From: Numida meleagris
Taxonomy: Eukaryota; Chordata; Aves; Galliformes; Numididae
Assembly: GCF_002078875.1 (NCBI RefSeq)
Contig: NC_034409.1
Location: 17,439,467 to 17,503,466, forward strand
Direction of reading: 5' to 3'
Length of the DNA stretch: 64,000 nt
Below are positions 1-10,715 of this stretch, piece after piece. Every line of letters starts with the position of its first letter. Position 1 is the first letter of the stretch. The notes beneath the pieces were generated by a model. The model did not search any database. It was not told the DNA's origin and saw only the letters and a list, made by a program, of their open reading frames with translations. The translations under genes and the position numbers were made by a program.

Positions 1-184
1 CAGATCTCTTTGAATATCAGGAAGAACCTCCTTGCCACTTCCTGTTTCCCTCTCTTCTCTGTCTGGAGACCGCCCAATAGAAACTGGAGTAGTCATTTTC
101 TTGGAAGTATCCCCTTCAGTTGTTTTTCTTCGCAACTACATACTCATGCCTCAAGGGTAGAGGTGGATTTTCCATCCCACTTCC
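1..184 (-). pseudogene. Endogenous retrovirus gag-like remnant, downstream segment
   Basis: Read on the minus strand, this stretch encodes fragments such as KWDGK followed by a short Ser/Thr-rich piece. I take it as the continuation of the gag-like remnant at 752-2040, separated from it by the inserted CR1 at 185-751. The frame is broken by stops and shifts. The assignment rests on remembered resemblance to gag-like proteins of avian endogenous retroviruses and on collinearity across the CR1. It runs off the window edge, so the 3' part of the provirus, if any, lies outside. Moderate to low confidence. Confidence 0.4.
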
Positions 185-751
185 CTTCCTAGGGAAGTCA
201 TCCTGCCCCTGTACTCGGCAATGGTGAGTACCTCGAGTACTGTGTTCAGTTTTGAGCGCCTCAGTACAGAAAGGACATGGAGGTGCTGGAGCAGGTCCAA
301 AGAAGGGCAACAAGGCTTGTGAAGGGCTTGGAGAATATGCCCTACGAGGAGTGACTAAAGGAACTGGGGCTGCTTAGTCTCGGGAAGAGGAGACTGAGGG
401 GAGACCTCATTGCTTTCTTCAAATGCTTGGAAGGTGATTGCAGTGAGAGCGGGGCTGGTCTCTTCTTAGTGGTGACAGGACAAGGGGAAATGGCCTCAAG
501 TTGCACCAGGGGAGGTTTAGGTTGGATATCAGGAAGAACTTCTTTACAGAAAGGATTGTTAAGCACTGGAACAGGCTCCCCAGGGAGGTAGTTGAGTCAC
601 CATCCCTGAATGTATTTAAAAACCATTTTGATGTGGTGCTCGGGGACATGATTTAGTGGTGGGTTGTTAGAGCAGTATGGTTAGGTTGCTGTTGGACTTG
701 ATCTTGAAGGTTCTTTCCAACCTGAGCAATTCTGATTCTTTGATTCTATGA
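185..751 (+). mobile_element. CR1 LINE, 5'-truncated 3' end
   Basis: This is the 3' end of a CR1 non-LTR retrotransposon in plus orientation. The decayed translation still shows the ORF2 C-terminal landmarks: EVILPLYSA at the start, then [19 protein letters not shown] and [13 protein letters not shown] segments. It ends in the CR1 3' UTR signature and two ATTCTATG-type octamers at about 735-751. Several stops and shifts show it is old. It lies between two segments of a minus-strand retroviral gag remnant, so it probably inserted into that provirus. Confidence 0.85.
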
Positions 752-2040
752 TATCCTCTCCATGGTCACAGAGGTAAAATCACACAGTGGCAGATAGTGT
801 GCACCCACTATATCCCCTCCCTCAAGTAGAGGAATATTTGCTTCTAGTAGCTGAGACACTGGTCCATACAGGTGGAGAGTGGGGTGTAGTGACTTTGAAT
901 TGCTGGAACTCCTGGGACTGTTTCTCCACAGCTGAGACACAAGCCTGTAGGGAGGAAGATAAATTTTCCTCATATTGTTGAAGCAGGCTAGAAGGCTTAT
1001 CCACAGTTGGATTTTCCTGAACTTTCTAGGCTGCTACTGCCAATGTGTTGGCACAGAATGATGGCGCACTCCATACAGATTTATGCCAAATGGGTCACGG
1101 GCACCTGACATCATCTAGATCTTGGGATAACTGCTCATTGTCCAGGTCAATGTTACACATCACCTTCAGCACAGCTAAATCCCTCACATACTGGATACCT
1201 CTCTCCCGGTGATCTACTTCCCTGGGTAACATACCAGATCTTCCTTGAGGGAGATCTTTCTTTCATTGACAAGTGTCACCTCCCTAAAGTGAAGGTGTGT
1301 GTCCTTTTTTCAATTGCTTTGTCACTGCCCTCTTTCCTAGGAAGAGATCCCAGCTGCTTGACTTCACTGCCTACTACTTCCAGGCTACTGTCCCCATTAG
1401 CCCAGCGTGGGAGTGGCTGGGTGACAATATGCTTGCCTGGATGATGCCTGAAGTCTTTTTGCATATATGGCAGCTCATCAATAGTTAAGGATTGGATGGT
1501 TATTGCCTCGTTATGAGTTCTGCCTCTTCCTCCTTCTCCTGTCCTCATGATAGCCCTACTTCATCCTTATCTTCTACTTCCATTCTTATCTTCCCAAGAA
1601 TTCCTTTCTTTACTAAACAAGCTGACTTCTGCAGCCTTTCTTTTTCTTTTTTTTTTTTTTTTGTCATGTGCGTAGGGGTAACTAGTCCTGGCACAGGTTG
1701 GTTCTCTGATTGAACTGCAAGTCCTGTTGAAGGAGTTGAAACAACCACAATGCCTGTCGCATTGTCATCAGATTTAGAGATCTCTTTCTCTTTAGAGTAC
1801 TGAATAGTGCCAAACAGGGCTTGGTAGGTATGGGCCAGGCCCCAGCAATCTGCAGCAATTCCTCTCTCTCTAGAATTACCAGGATGACAGCACTCTTTTT
1901 TCAAGTATTTTACTACTATTTAAGGATTGTGCAGTTGTTTAGGGATGAAGATCCAAAACAGCAGAGGTGCCCACCACACTAGGTTCCTGCCTATACCATC
2001 CCACACTTTCTGCTACTCCTAACTATCCAGCCTCAGGGCA
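752..2040 (-). pseudogene. Endogenous retrovirus gag-like remnant, main segment
   Basis: This is a decayed retroviral gag-like reading frame on the minus strand. Three open segments in changing frames run in order: 1904-1545 (119 codons, with a lysine run encoded by the T-tract at 1638-1662), 1548-1276 (90 codons, with a DFRHHPGKHIVT segment and a KQLGSLPR segment), and 1004-822 (60 codons, with YEENLSSSLQACVSAVEK). The order and motifs match gag-like proteins of a common avian endogenous retrovirus group as I remember them. Whether the group is ERVL- or ERVK-like I cannot settle. Frameshifts near 1550 and between 1276 and 1004 make it non-functional. A promoter-bearing LTR remnant lies upstream on the same strand at 2462-2738. 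Normally Gag is the structural polyprotein that assembles the virus-like particle. Confidence 0.6.
1638..1662. repeat. T-rich tract inside gag remnant
   Basis: A run of T with two C interruptions. On the minus strand it encodes a lysine-rich stretch within the gag-like frame, so it probably grew from a lysine codon run. Confidence 0.8.
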
Positions 2041-2461
2041 GATGCCTGGGAGATGTTCATAATAATTGTTTAACCTTAAACAAAACCCGAAACACATTCA
2101 ATAGGCATAGTAATAGGAAAATATTGGTTTGAATATTCTCTTTTCTCTCCTATAGCCTGATTCCACAAGGAGACAAAGTAAAATGTGAAATTATTAACAG
2201 TTTCCAAGATATGGTCCCTGAAGTAAGAGAACAACTGTAATATCAAATACAAATACCAGATTAGTTTCCCTAACCAGTGTTACACAGCACAGAAAATGGC
2301 AACCTTAATCTAGCCCCCAGAAACAGTAAACAGTGCAACAAGGATTATATGTAGCAAATAAGGTATTAAACAACATAGGTCCATGAAAGATCTTTAGAAA
2401 TAAGGAAAACAGCATTGTAAGCAGCAACTATTATGCTACTATAATGCTTATAACAAAAGTA
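2041..2461 (-). other. Probable ERV leader between LTR and gag
   Basis: No coding signal. By position it is the untranslated leader between the LTR remnant (2462-2738) and the gag remnant on the minus strand. I could not place a primer-binding site with confidence. Inference only. Confidence 0.35.
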
Positions 2462-2738
2462 ACACCCTCTGATCAGATCTGTCATTACCTCAGCCCTTGG
2501 AGCCCCGCAGCTTTATAGCCTTCCCTGCTATGCCACATGGTATAGAATAGCCTCTTAACTAATTCATGCCAGCTGTCCTGGTTCCACCCTGCCCCTTGCT
2601 CCCACACCATAATGGTAGCAGCATTTCCCCCATTGAGTATCCTGGCCTGACTCTAGGTATTCTCTAATTGCTCAGCAACAACCACTTGGTGTGCTATTAA
2701 TACTCTCTCCACTGAAACCAGGTAAATAAAATGATGTC
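2462..2738 (-). mobile_element. ERV LTR remnant (U3 promoter region)
   Basis: This segment is GC-richer than its surroundings. Read on the minus strand, it has the look of an avian retroviral U3: a TATAAAG box at 2517-2511 preceded by a segment with CAGGACAGCTGGCATGAA. It lies about 420 bp upstream of the gag remnant on the same strand, where a 5' LTR should be. The outer end is obscured by a CR1 tail at 2739-2879. The sequence 2880-3065 may be the rest of U3, which would place that CR1 tail inside the LTR. I see no clear TG/CA termini or target duplication. Confidence 0.45.
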
Positions 2739-2879
2739 ACTGACCCTGGAAGTGTTCAAGGAATGTATAGACATAGTGTTGAGGACAATGGTTTAGTGAG
2801 AGCTATTGGTGATAGGCAGATGGTTGGACTGGATGAACCTGTGGGCCTTTTCCAACCTTGGTGATCCTATGATTCTATG
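2739..2879 (+). mobile_element. CR1 LINE, short 3' tail
   Basis: This is about 140 bp of CR1 3' end in plus orientation. It starts in the ACCCTGGAAGTGTTCAAGG motif that encodes the ORF2 C-terminus, passes through the TTGGACTGGATGA motif and ends in CCTATGATTCTATG. It is severely 5'-truncated, as is usual for CR1. Confidence 0.85.
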
Positions 2880-3065
2880 TTATTTTCTTCACCTCTATTC
2901 CACGAGTTGATCTATATACAACATGCATTTGGATTATTATTCTGTATTATTATTAGCAACCATTACTCCCTATATTCAGCGATCCAAATTCTGTTATTTA
3001 CTTTGCAGACTAATACCTAACGATGTGTCCATTTTGCGTGGTAGTAACAATGCAAAATTGTCTGT

Positions 3066-4300
3066 CATAGAATCATAGAATTAGCTAGGTTGGAAAAGAC
3101 CTACAAGATCATCCACTCCAAACCATCCACCTACCACCAATAACACCACTAAACTATGTCTATCAACGCTATATCTAAATGTTTCTTGAACACCTCCAGG
3201 GACGGGGACTTCACCACCTCCCTGGGCAGCCCATTCCAGCACCTGACCACTCTTTCAGAAAAGTAATGTTTCCTAATGTCCAGCCTAAATCTCCCCTGGC
3301 GCAACTTGAGGCCATTCCCCCTCGTCCTGTCACTAGTTACAAGAGAGAAGAGGCGGACCCCCAGCTCACTACAACCTCCCTTCCGGTAGTTCTAGAGAGC
3401 GATAAGGTCTCCCCTGAGCCTCCTCTACTCCAGAATGAACAATCCCAGCTTCCTCAGCCGCTCATCATAAGGCCTGTGCTCCAGACCCCTCACCAGCTTT
3501 GTCGCCCTCCCCTGAACACGCTCCAGGGCCTCAATGTCTTTCCTGCAGTGAGGGGCCCAAAACTGGACACAGTACTCGAGGTGGGGCCTCACTAGGGCTG
3601 AGTACAGAGGGACAATTACTTCCCTACTCCTACTGGCAACACTGTTCCTGATACAAGCCAGGATGCCATTGGCCTTCTTGGCCACCTGGGCACACTGCTG
3701 GCTCATGCTCAGCCGAGCATCAACTAATACCCCCAGGTCCGTTTCCTCCACACAACTTTCCAGCCACTCTGCCCCAAGCCTGCAGCGTTGCCTGGGGTTG
3801 TTGCGGCCAAAGTGCAGGACCTGGCACTTGGTCTTGTTGAACCTCACCCCACTGGCTTCAGCCCAGAGATCCAGCCTGTCCAGATCTCTCTGTAGGGCCT
3901 CTCTACCCCCAGGCGGATCAACACTTCCTGCCACCTTGGTGTTGTCTGCAAACTTACTGAGGGTGCTCTCGATGCCCTCATCCAGGTCATCAATAAAGAT
4001 ATTGAAGAGGACAGGCCCCAGCACCGACCTCAGGGGAACACCACTCGTGACCAGTCACCAGCTGGATTTAACTCCATTCACCACCACTCTCTGGGCTCGG
4101 CCCTCCAGCCAGCTCCTTACCCAGCAAAGGGTGTACCTGTCCAAGCCATAGGCTGCCAGTTTCTCCAGGAGAATACTGTGGGAGACAGTGTTGAAGGCTT
4201 TGCTGAAGTCAAAGTAGACCACATCAACAGCCTTCCCCTCATCCCCCAGATGGGTCACTTGATCATAGAAGGAGATCAGGTTGGTCAAGCAGGACCTGCC
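3066..4300 (-). mobile_element. CR1 LINE, 5'-truncated, relatively young
   Basis: A minus-strand CR1 covering the second half of ORF2 plus the 3' UTR. The octamer-type 3' end is at 3066 and the 5' truncation point at about 4300, where alignment to the longer copy at 35104-36337 stops abruptly. The two copies run side by side with only scattered differences (roughly 95% by eye), so they belong to one subfamily. Orientation and truncation are typical of target-primed reverse transcription. No target duplication is evident, which is normal for CR1. Confidence 0.93.
3425..4288 (-). pseudogene. CR1 ORF2 reverse transcriptase fragment
   Basis: This encodes part of the CR1 reverse transcriptase. 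The 4288-4055 part begins [10 protein letters not shown] and holds motif A as YFDFSKAFNTV, with the catalytic Asp kept. A stop and shift separate it from the 4024-3425 part, which begins [16 protein letters not shown] and reads FADNTK at motif C. The second catalytic Asp of the usual FADD box is therefore Asn (codon 3943-3941). The thumb and C-terminal region follows ([28 protein letters not shown]) and stops at TAG 3427-3425 right after GLFILE. Most CR1 copies continue past this point. Not functional. Confidence 0.85.
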
Positions 4301-5832
4301 ATAGTTCAGAGAAGAACAGGAAATACTCAGAAAGATAATTTAGGGTCAAAACTAGTTCACAAAAGCTAGTACTAAATGCTAAATGTCTATAAAGTTAAAA
4401 CTGTCCAATGACATTAAACAACTATCTGAAGATTTTACTGGGAAAAAAATATAGTGAAGTAAACAATGTTAGTTTTATGAAGATATGTACAGAGAATACT
4501 TATATTATTACTATTGTGTTATTATGAAGGAAGGCTTCATGTGTTTAGCATATAAAAATTCCCCTGAAGACAGTCTAGTTTTCCAAGTATTTTGCATGAG
4601 CACTGAGCACTCTGTTTCTAGAGATCTGATGTCTTACCTAAGCTTGGGAGTTTGGAGTTACTCAGGATCCCTGCATCCCCTGTGTGATTTTGTTCTTTAA
4701 ATTGACTAGTTTAAAAATATTAGTTATATCCCTAACCAGTGGTGATTCTTGCATTTCTTGGCATGAGCAAGTGTTCTAACTTACTGAGGTGCTGGATTTT
4801 ACTGGGATTATCACAGCTACTTACTAAGGGTGAGGGACTCCCTGTGAATGAAAAATATATATATATATTTGGCACAAGCACCAGACAACAAAATACAAAA
4901 CAGAGCATGAGAAGATTTAAAATAGACAAAGAAAGCTGAGAACATAAATAGGACATAGCATCTCATTCTAGAAATGGCAGATTCTTAGATTTGTTAATTC
5001 TTTAGCTATTCTGCAATACTAAATTCGATATATATGTCTTTGAAGAAGAACGGTATAAAGCTCAGGAATTCAGAGTACTGTGAGCCATCTCACTGAAGAA
5101 GAGAGATCTGGTGAGCCATCAGACTACCACTGAATTTCCCATTTATGATCACAATAGATGAAAGAGCAAGGGATATCTGTGCTTGTGACATGCATGTTAT
5201 ATAAGATATGTTTCTGAGTCTTTGAACACAGTTTGGATTTGTGGACAAATAAAAGTGATTATAGAAATACACATTGAAATTTACAGCTGGAATAAATGAG
5301 AAGAATGTTGAATATGTATGTCATCCTGGTATTGGGCAGGAAACCTATTATCTAAAGTTAAAAACAGCAAAATATATATCATTTCAAAAGATTGGAGTGG
5401 ATTGTTAGAAAAAATTCTGTACTTCATGTTTACTGTGTAATGATAACGTTTATTTAAAACTAGGTAGATCGTGATCTATGTATTTAAACCTCATGGTTTG
5501 TTGAACCACATGTAATAAACTCAGTGAATCACTTCATTTGCAGTCTTGAGAAGAATTAATTATAATCTCATATCCCCAAAAAGCTTTAAACAGTTACATT
5601 TGTAATTCTGACTAAATCCTGAATACGTCTGAATATATAAATAGTTATATTTTCAGTGGGGAGAAGCTAGCTATTTTGCTTATCTATCTATCATATGTTA
5701 GTATACTAGTGACTTCCCACATCCTTAATGATAACACAACTGAATATTGTGATTTCAGTCTTTCTTCCTAATCTGCCTTCTCATGGTATCACAGATGCTG
5801 TGCCTGCTAATATCTTAATGACTAAAAGAGAA

Positions 5833-5868
5833 CAGTATGTTCTACTTGAAAAATAGTAGAACATACTG
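5833..5868. repeat. Perfect 14-bp inverted repeat (hairpin)
   Basis: Arm 5833-5846 (CAGTATGTTCTACT) is the exact reverse complement of arm 5855-5868, separated by an 8-nt A-rich loop (5847-5854). Transcription would give a 14-bp stem. No T-run follows as in a Pol III stop, and no longer flanking complementarity is obvious. Confidence 0.9.
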
Positions 5869-6001
5869 CTTACAGTCCCATGAGTCAACTGTGGTAATAG
5901 AAAGAATGCCTGGCAGCTTTATGCCTGTGTTTTATAGAGCATGTTCTAGGTTAAAAATATGCAGAAATATTTATGGAAGACAAAATGTCCATGAATTTTG
6001 A

Positions 6002-6058
6002 TTTACTAATACAGTCTTCATTTGCTAATACAGTCTTCATTTACTAATACAGTCTTCA
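6002..6058. repeat. Tandem repeat, 3 x 19 bp
   Basis: Three head-to-tail copies of a 19-bp unit (TTTACTAATACAGTCTTCA) at 6002-6020, 6021-6039 and 6040-6058. The middle copy differs by one base (G for A at the fourth position). Confidence 0.95.
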
Positions 6059-7033
6059 TTTTGGAGTTTATCAACACAAAAATTTCTATAGATCTGTATT
6101 TTAAATTCTTATGGATACAAGCAGGTTATGGTTACTTCTCACAATTCTTGATCAAAGCCATAAAAATAATCAGGAGTCTAGTTCTTTTCCTTTCCATTGT
6201 TTTCAGCATGTGAAGCCATTGAAAACATCTTCAGTCAAGTAGAATATAAAAATAAGGGTGTGGAATAGTATGAACAGTGATGAATATATCACATCAGAAA
6301 GAGCTAGTTATTTTAGGATATCAGAGATGTTTTTCATTTCAAAAATGCATTACTGTGATGACACATCATTTCATATAATGTGTTCATACAATTTTCTCTA
6401 ATTGTAAATACACCACGACAAAAGATTCTTGATTGGATTTTTTATATATTTCTATGAATCTCTGCAATATCCCTAATGATAATTCTATGACGAATAGAAA
6501 TTTGCAAATTCATTTTTTTCTTTATTTACTCTTCTGATTGTTCTCCTTACACAAACATAAAAGAACACTGAGTCAGCGGTAGTTAAATTTCCTTCAGTAC
6601 ACTGGATTGTAAAGCATATTATGCATTTGAATCAGAAATGCTGGTAATTAGAGTTATTGAATCTAGCTGGAAACGATTACATTATTTTCCGCTGATTTTA
6701 TCACAGTGCTCAAAAATGTTATCAAACATAAAGACAAATGCATGAAATCTCACTAATAAAAGTTTCTATTAATGCTGTAAAACAAAACTAGATAATGAGG
6801 GGGAGAATGTAAAATAACCCATATTTTTAAAGGATTTTCTTTCCTTTTCTCTAGGCTGATGACAAGTGAGAGGACATAGGCCTGGATTCAACCTTGGTGC
6901 AACTCCACTGAAGTTAGGTGAGATACACCAGACATTGTTTTGCCCCAGAGGGTTTTAGATTCATTTATTTTAAATGAAGTCTATACATATTTTAAAATGA
7001 GCATTGCCCTTCAGAATGCCAAAGTACAGAGTA

Positions 7034-7057
7034 TAAAAAAAAAAAAAGAGAGAGAGA
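7034..7057. repeat. A-run followed by (AG)n
   Basis: Simple sequence: 13 A followed by alternating GA for about 10 bases. Confidence 0.9.
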
Positions 7058-7096
7058 TTGTGAAAGATAAAATAAAATGTGAGTGGTTTAAAGTAT

Positions 7097-7658
7097 TAGG
7101 AGTGCTCCAAAAGTAATGCCTCCAATTTTATTACTTTGACCTATGACATCAGAGGTGGATGTAGGTGGCATGGCAGTAGAGGTTGAACCTTCCCACCAAT
7201 GTTCCATAATATTTTATTGCCATGTGACAGATGGCAGCAGAGGGGCAAATGGCATCTGACTTGGAAGTGCGTATGAAGCAAAGGTGTCTCATTGAATTCC
7301 TTTATGTGGAAAAAAATAATACTATTGACAGTCTGCAACACTTCCTGAACATTTATGGAGTATGAACAGTGGATGTTAGCACAGTGAGGTGGTGGGTGGT
7401 ACGTTTCTACACTGGTGACAAAGATGTGAGACACAAACCATATTCTGGACAGCCATGCACAGTTGTTGCAGACTTTTATGAGCACAGCTTGCAGGCTCTT
7501 GTTCATCTCTGACAAAAAGACAAGTTAATGGTGGTTACTATGCTTAAAAATAATCTTTTGTAGCTGAGAATTTGCTACGTCAGATGGTGCTATTTTGCTC
7601 TGTATCAGTTGTTTCCATGAAACTGATTAGGAGGCATTACTTTTAGATAATTATTTTA
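7097..7658 (+). mobile_element. Non-autonomous mariner (Galluhop-like), copy 1
   Basis: A short mariner-family DNA transposon. The left end carries CTCCAAAAGTAATGCCTCC (7105-7123). The right end carries the inverted match GGAGGCATTACTTTT (7630-7644), which has decayed further out. The exact TA target site is unclear, so the outer coordinates are approximate. The inside encodes the first part of a mariner transposase and then jumps to its extreme C-terminus, so most of the catalytic domain is missing. Copies at 44437-44948 and 48902-49434 share this structure. The name Galluhop is from recognition of the family found in chicken. Confidence 0.8.
7255..7515 (+). pseudogene. Mariner transposase N-terminal remnant
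   Basis: Reading plus-strand frames after GACTTGGAAGTGCGTATGAAGC gives the helix-turn-helix DNA-binding region of a mariner transposase. Recognisable parts are EFLYVEKNNTIDSLQHFLN, then VDVSTVRWWVVRFYTGDKDV, then the linker-like GQPCTVV. A mariner transposase is normally about 340-350 residues. Here the DD(34)D catalytic core is absent and the frame stops soon after YEHSLQALVHL. It cannot transpose, though it could once have been mobilised in trans. Confidence 0.7.
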
Positions 7659-9848
7659 GGCCAGAAATTGAAATAATTTAACCGGGTTTTTAACCTCATT
7701 CATATGAATTTCACTTTGCTTATGCAATGGATAAGAATTAAGCTCTGGTTAAGACACAAGAGGGCAAGTTATACACCCCCTGATGCTCCTGACTAGTTTG
7801 GAAGCTTCCTGAGGGAGGCTGAATCATTCACTTGTTAAGTACATTGCCATGCTTTAAAAAAATATATAAAGAGATTATGTCTCCAAAGATGTTTTCAAAA
7901 TCACAAAAGTGTGATTAGAATCTTTTTATGCAGTTACAGCTGTATAATTCCTGTTTGAAGAGAGTTATGGGCTGCTCAGAGGCCTTCGTGTTCTATTCTT
8001 TCTGAGTCTTCTTTTCCAGTGTATAGAAAGGTGAGAGAAAATGCAAAGGTCATGGAGTGCTTGCTGACTCTGCTGTTTGAGGTTGAATTTAATTTATAAA
8101 AAGACACAAAGATCCGTTGCTGTGCTTCATATTGCTAGATGAATTGCAGTTCAGCCAATGAACTTTAAGTGTTCAGAGTCCTCTCTTCCATCCACACTGT
8201 TGTTTGCTAACAAATGTATGCCCTAGAGTACACCTCCTGGCTTCGAGCTGTTGCTTGAAAAGGTTGCTAGTCTCTTGCAAGACCTCATTTGTATCTGCCA
8301 GGTTCTTGCTAATGTACTTTATATCAAAGGAAAATAAATGGTTCTAGGTGAATACATATGGGTTACTGCAACTCCTCTTCTTACGAAGCACAAGGAGGTT
8401 GCCATTACCACTCATTATAGTCTGAGTTGGATGGAGAGGAAACCATGGAATCTCTTTCCTTTCTGGTACTTCTCTGAAAGAACTAATCTTGCTTGTCTAG
8501 AAACTATTATCTCCTTTCCCTAAGGCAAATGGTGAATATGAATTCCTGATACTTGTGAGAAGGATATGATAAGGGATACAACACCTATGAAAAGCGAGGG
8601 TCTTCTAGTGTCTTTCTATATATGCAAGTGTCTTCTCATGTAACATGTTCAGCAGGATTAAGTTTTCTTATAGAAAAGGGGGAGTGACTGAGAGTCATGG
8701 TAAGCAAATTTACAAATACCTACATTATACCTAAAGAGAGAAGGAGCTCGTGGGAGGCTGTAGTCAGCCTCCCCATACAAGTGTGCATATATACTATTAT
8801 CAGCATTAAAGTATAGCTGGATAAATTGGATGAGTGCGCTGCTTCTTTTCTAGAGAAGAAACTCTGCTATCTTCTTGAATATGTCTTCCCTGTAAGAATC
8901 AGAATGAAGAAATTACTCATCTACATTACAGCTAAATCCAATCCTCATTACTTCACTATATTTAAACCCCTATAATTTATAAATTCTACCAGCTTTGTTG
9001 AGCAAGTCTTAGTTTGCATTAATCAATTCATCATCAGTATTTACAGGAACTACATGGAGCTTTCAAGACAGCAATGAGACATTAGGCATTGGATATACAA
9101 AATTTTATGTTAGGGATTCACTAACCTGTATTAAACTTCTTACCTATATAATACACTGGAATAATTCAATTGTGAGAGTCAGAGCCACAAGAATACGTGT
9201 CCCAAATGAGAGGAATTTCAGAATCTGACAGTAGAAAATACTGAAGAGGAAGAAGGCTAAAGGTAAACTAAGTATGACAAATATCTATCTTTCCTATACT
9301 AGAGTTCCAAACTGAAATACCAATTTAAGTGTTCAAACAAGACTTAGTTTTAGGCCTGTAAAGGTTCTGCTGTACGCTCCTCCTGTTTAACTGACTGGCA
9401 TGGTGGAGATGCCACTAAATTTTGTGCGATAATTTTTACTCATAATATATACATACATACATACATATATATATATATACTAACGAACTCTTCAATGGAC
9501 ATCCAGTTGAGGTTAAACTCTCATTTCCCATCTCTCTGGGAAGGTGTCTTGATATTTGTCACTGTGTAAAATGCATGGGATTTTAATAAAAGAACAATAA
9601 AAGCTTAAGCAATAGACCGGTGGTGAGGGACTCCTTTGAAAGGAGAGAGTACAAAGTTCCTCCCCCTCTCCATGGGATTCTTTAACATTTTCCATAGAAT
9701 GACACAAGATCCAGCACAATGTCATGAAACCATTAACTGAAATTGAAGTATCCCTGAAAAGGTAGTATTCTCATCACAGAGTCCTATAATAGACCAGAGC
9801 AGATGAAACTTAGGAGTGAGGTAAGCATGACCATGCTTTGCTCAGTGA
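7659..9848. other. AT-rich non-coding stretch
   Basis: No gene or transposon recognised. The only clear structure is the microsatellite at 9443-9479. Confidence 0.7.
9443..9479. repeat. (ACAT)n/(AT)n microsatellite
   Basis: A compound simple repeat: ATATACATACATACATACAT followed by about eight AT units. Confidence 0.95.
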
Positions 9849-10176
9849 GGGAGCGTATAAACAGGAGGGGGATCGATTGTTTGTGAGGGTGGATAGTGAT
9901 AGGACAAGGGGGAATGGTTTTAAGCTGAGACAGGGGAGATTTAGGTTAGATATTAGGAGGAAGTTTTTCACACAGAGGGTGGTGACGCACTGGAACAGGT
10001 TGCCCAGGGAGGTTGTGGATGCCCCGTCCCTGGAGGCATTCAAGACCAGACTGGACGTGGCTCTGGGCAGCCTGGTCTAGTGGTTGGCGACCCTGCACTT
10101 GGCAGGGGGGTTGAGACTCGATGATCTTTGAGGTCCTTTTCAGCCCAAGCCGTTCTATGATCTATGATTCTATGAT
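9849..10176 (+). mobile_element. CR1 LINE, 3' tail
   Basis: A plus-strand CR1 3' end. It encodes the last part of ORF2 in one open frame ending at TAG 10078-10080: [15 protein letters not shown], then [19 protein letters not shown], then [18 protein letters not shown]. The 3' UTR and the final TCTATGATTCTATGAT follow. It is very close to the copy at 61756-62333, so both are the same fairly young subfamily. It is truncated at about 9849. Confidence 0.93.
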
Positions 10177-10383
10177 GTCAGTAGTTTTAAGGATGTTCTT
10201 ATACATCTGGGTAAGTTTAGCAACCAGAGGTAAAACACTTACAGACTGAGTTATTAGACAGAGTCTTTGAGTGTCCAGAATTCATTAGGGTTTAACTTCA
10301 AATTGCCTTATGGGTGTTTTTGGATATTTCCCTGAGTAAGTGGTAGTTCACATTTAGAACTCTTTCTTTTGTTACATTCACTT

Positions 10384-10429
10384 GAAAAAACAAAACAAAA
10401 CAAACAAACAAACAAACAAACAAAAAAAA
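10384..10429. repeat. (CAAA)n microsatellite
   Basis: A-rich simple repeat made of CAAAA and CAAA units, ending in an A-run. Confidence 0.95.
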
Positions 10430-10489
10430 CAGAAATAAGGCTATACTCTGATGCAAAAATTAGCCCCCATCCAGTATTGCCTGAAATGG

Positions 10490-10715
10490 AAATGCCTAAT
10501 ATAAGGAAAAACTTGGTCACAAGGACAGGCATGCATTGGAAAATGTTCCTCAGAAAGGCTGTACAGATTTCATCCCTGGAGATTCTCAAAAAACAGATTG
10601 GATAAATCCACAAAGGATCTGGTCTTACTTTATAGTTGAACCTATGTTAACCAGAAAGTAAGACTACAGATCTCCTGGGATCCCTTCTAAGTTGAATTAC
10701 TCTATAATCCTATTA
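10490..10715 (+). mobile_element. Old CR1 LINE tail, diverged
   Basis: A degraded plus-strand CR1 3' end. The order of landmarks is kept: ATAAGGAAAAACTTGGTCAC, GCATTGGAAAATGTTCCTCA, TCATCCCTGGAGATTCTCAA, and near the end CTCCTGGGATCCCTTCTAA with an ATAATCCTATTAT-type terminus. The divergence suggests an older subfamily than the tail just upstream. Confidence 0.7.

Larger units (their letters stand above)
4301..7096. other. AT-rich non-coding stretch
   Basis: No gene or recognisable transposon. It holds a short (AT)n at 4855-4868, the hairpin at 5833-5868, the triple 19-bp repeat at 6002-6058 and an A-run joined to (AG)n at 7034-7057. Small open frames here have no recognisable domain. Confidence 0.7.

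Noticed and set aside
3066..4300. Segmental duplication with 35104-36337
   Set aside because: Similarity stops exactly at the CR1 3' end and at a CR1 truncation point, and the flanks differ. Two CR1 insertions explain it.
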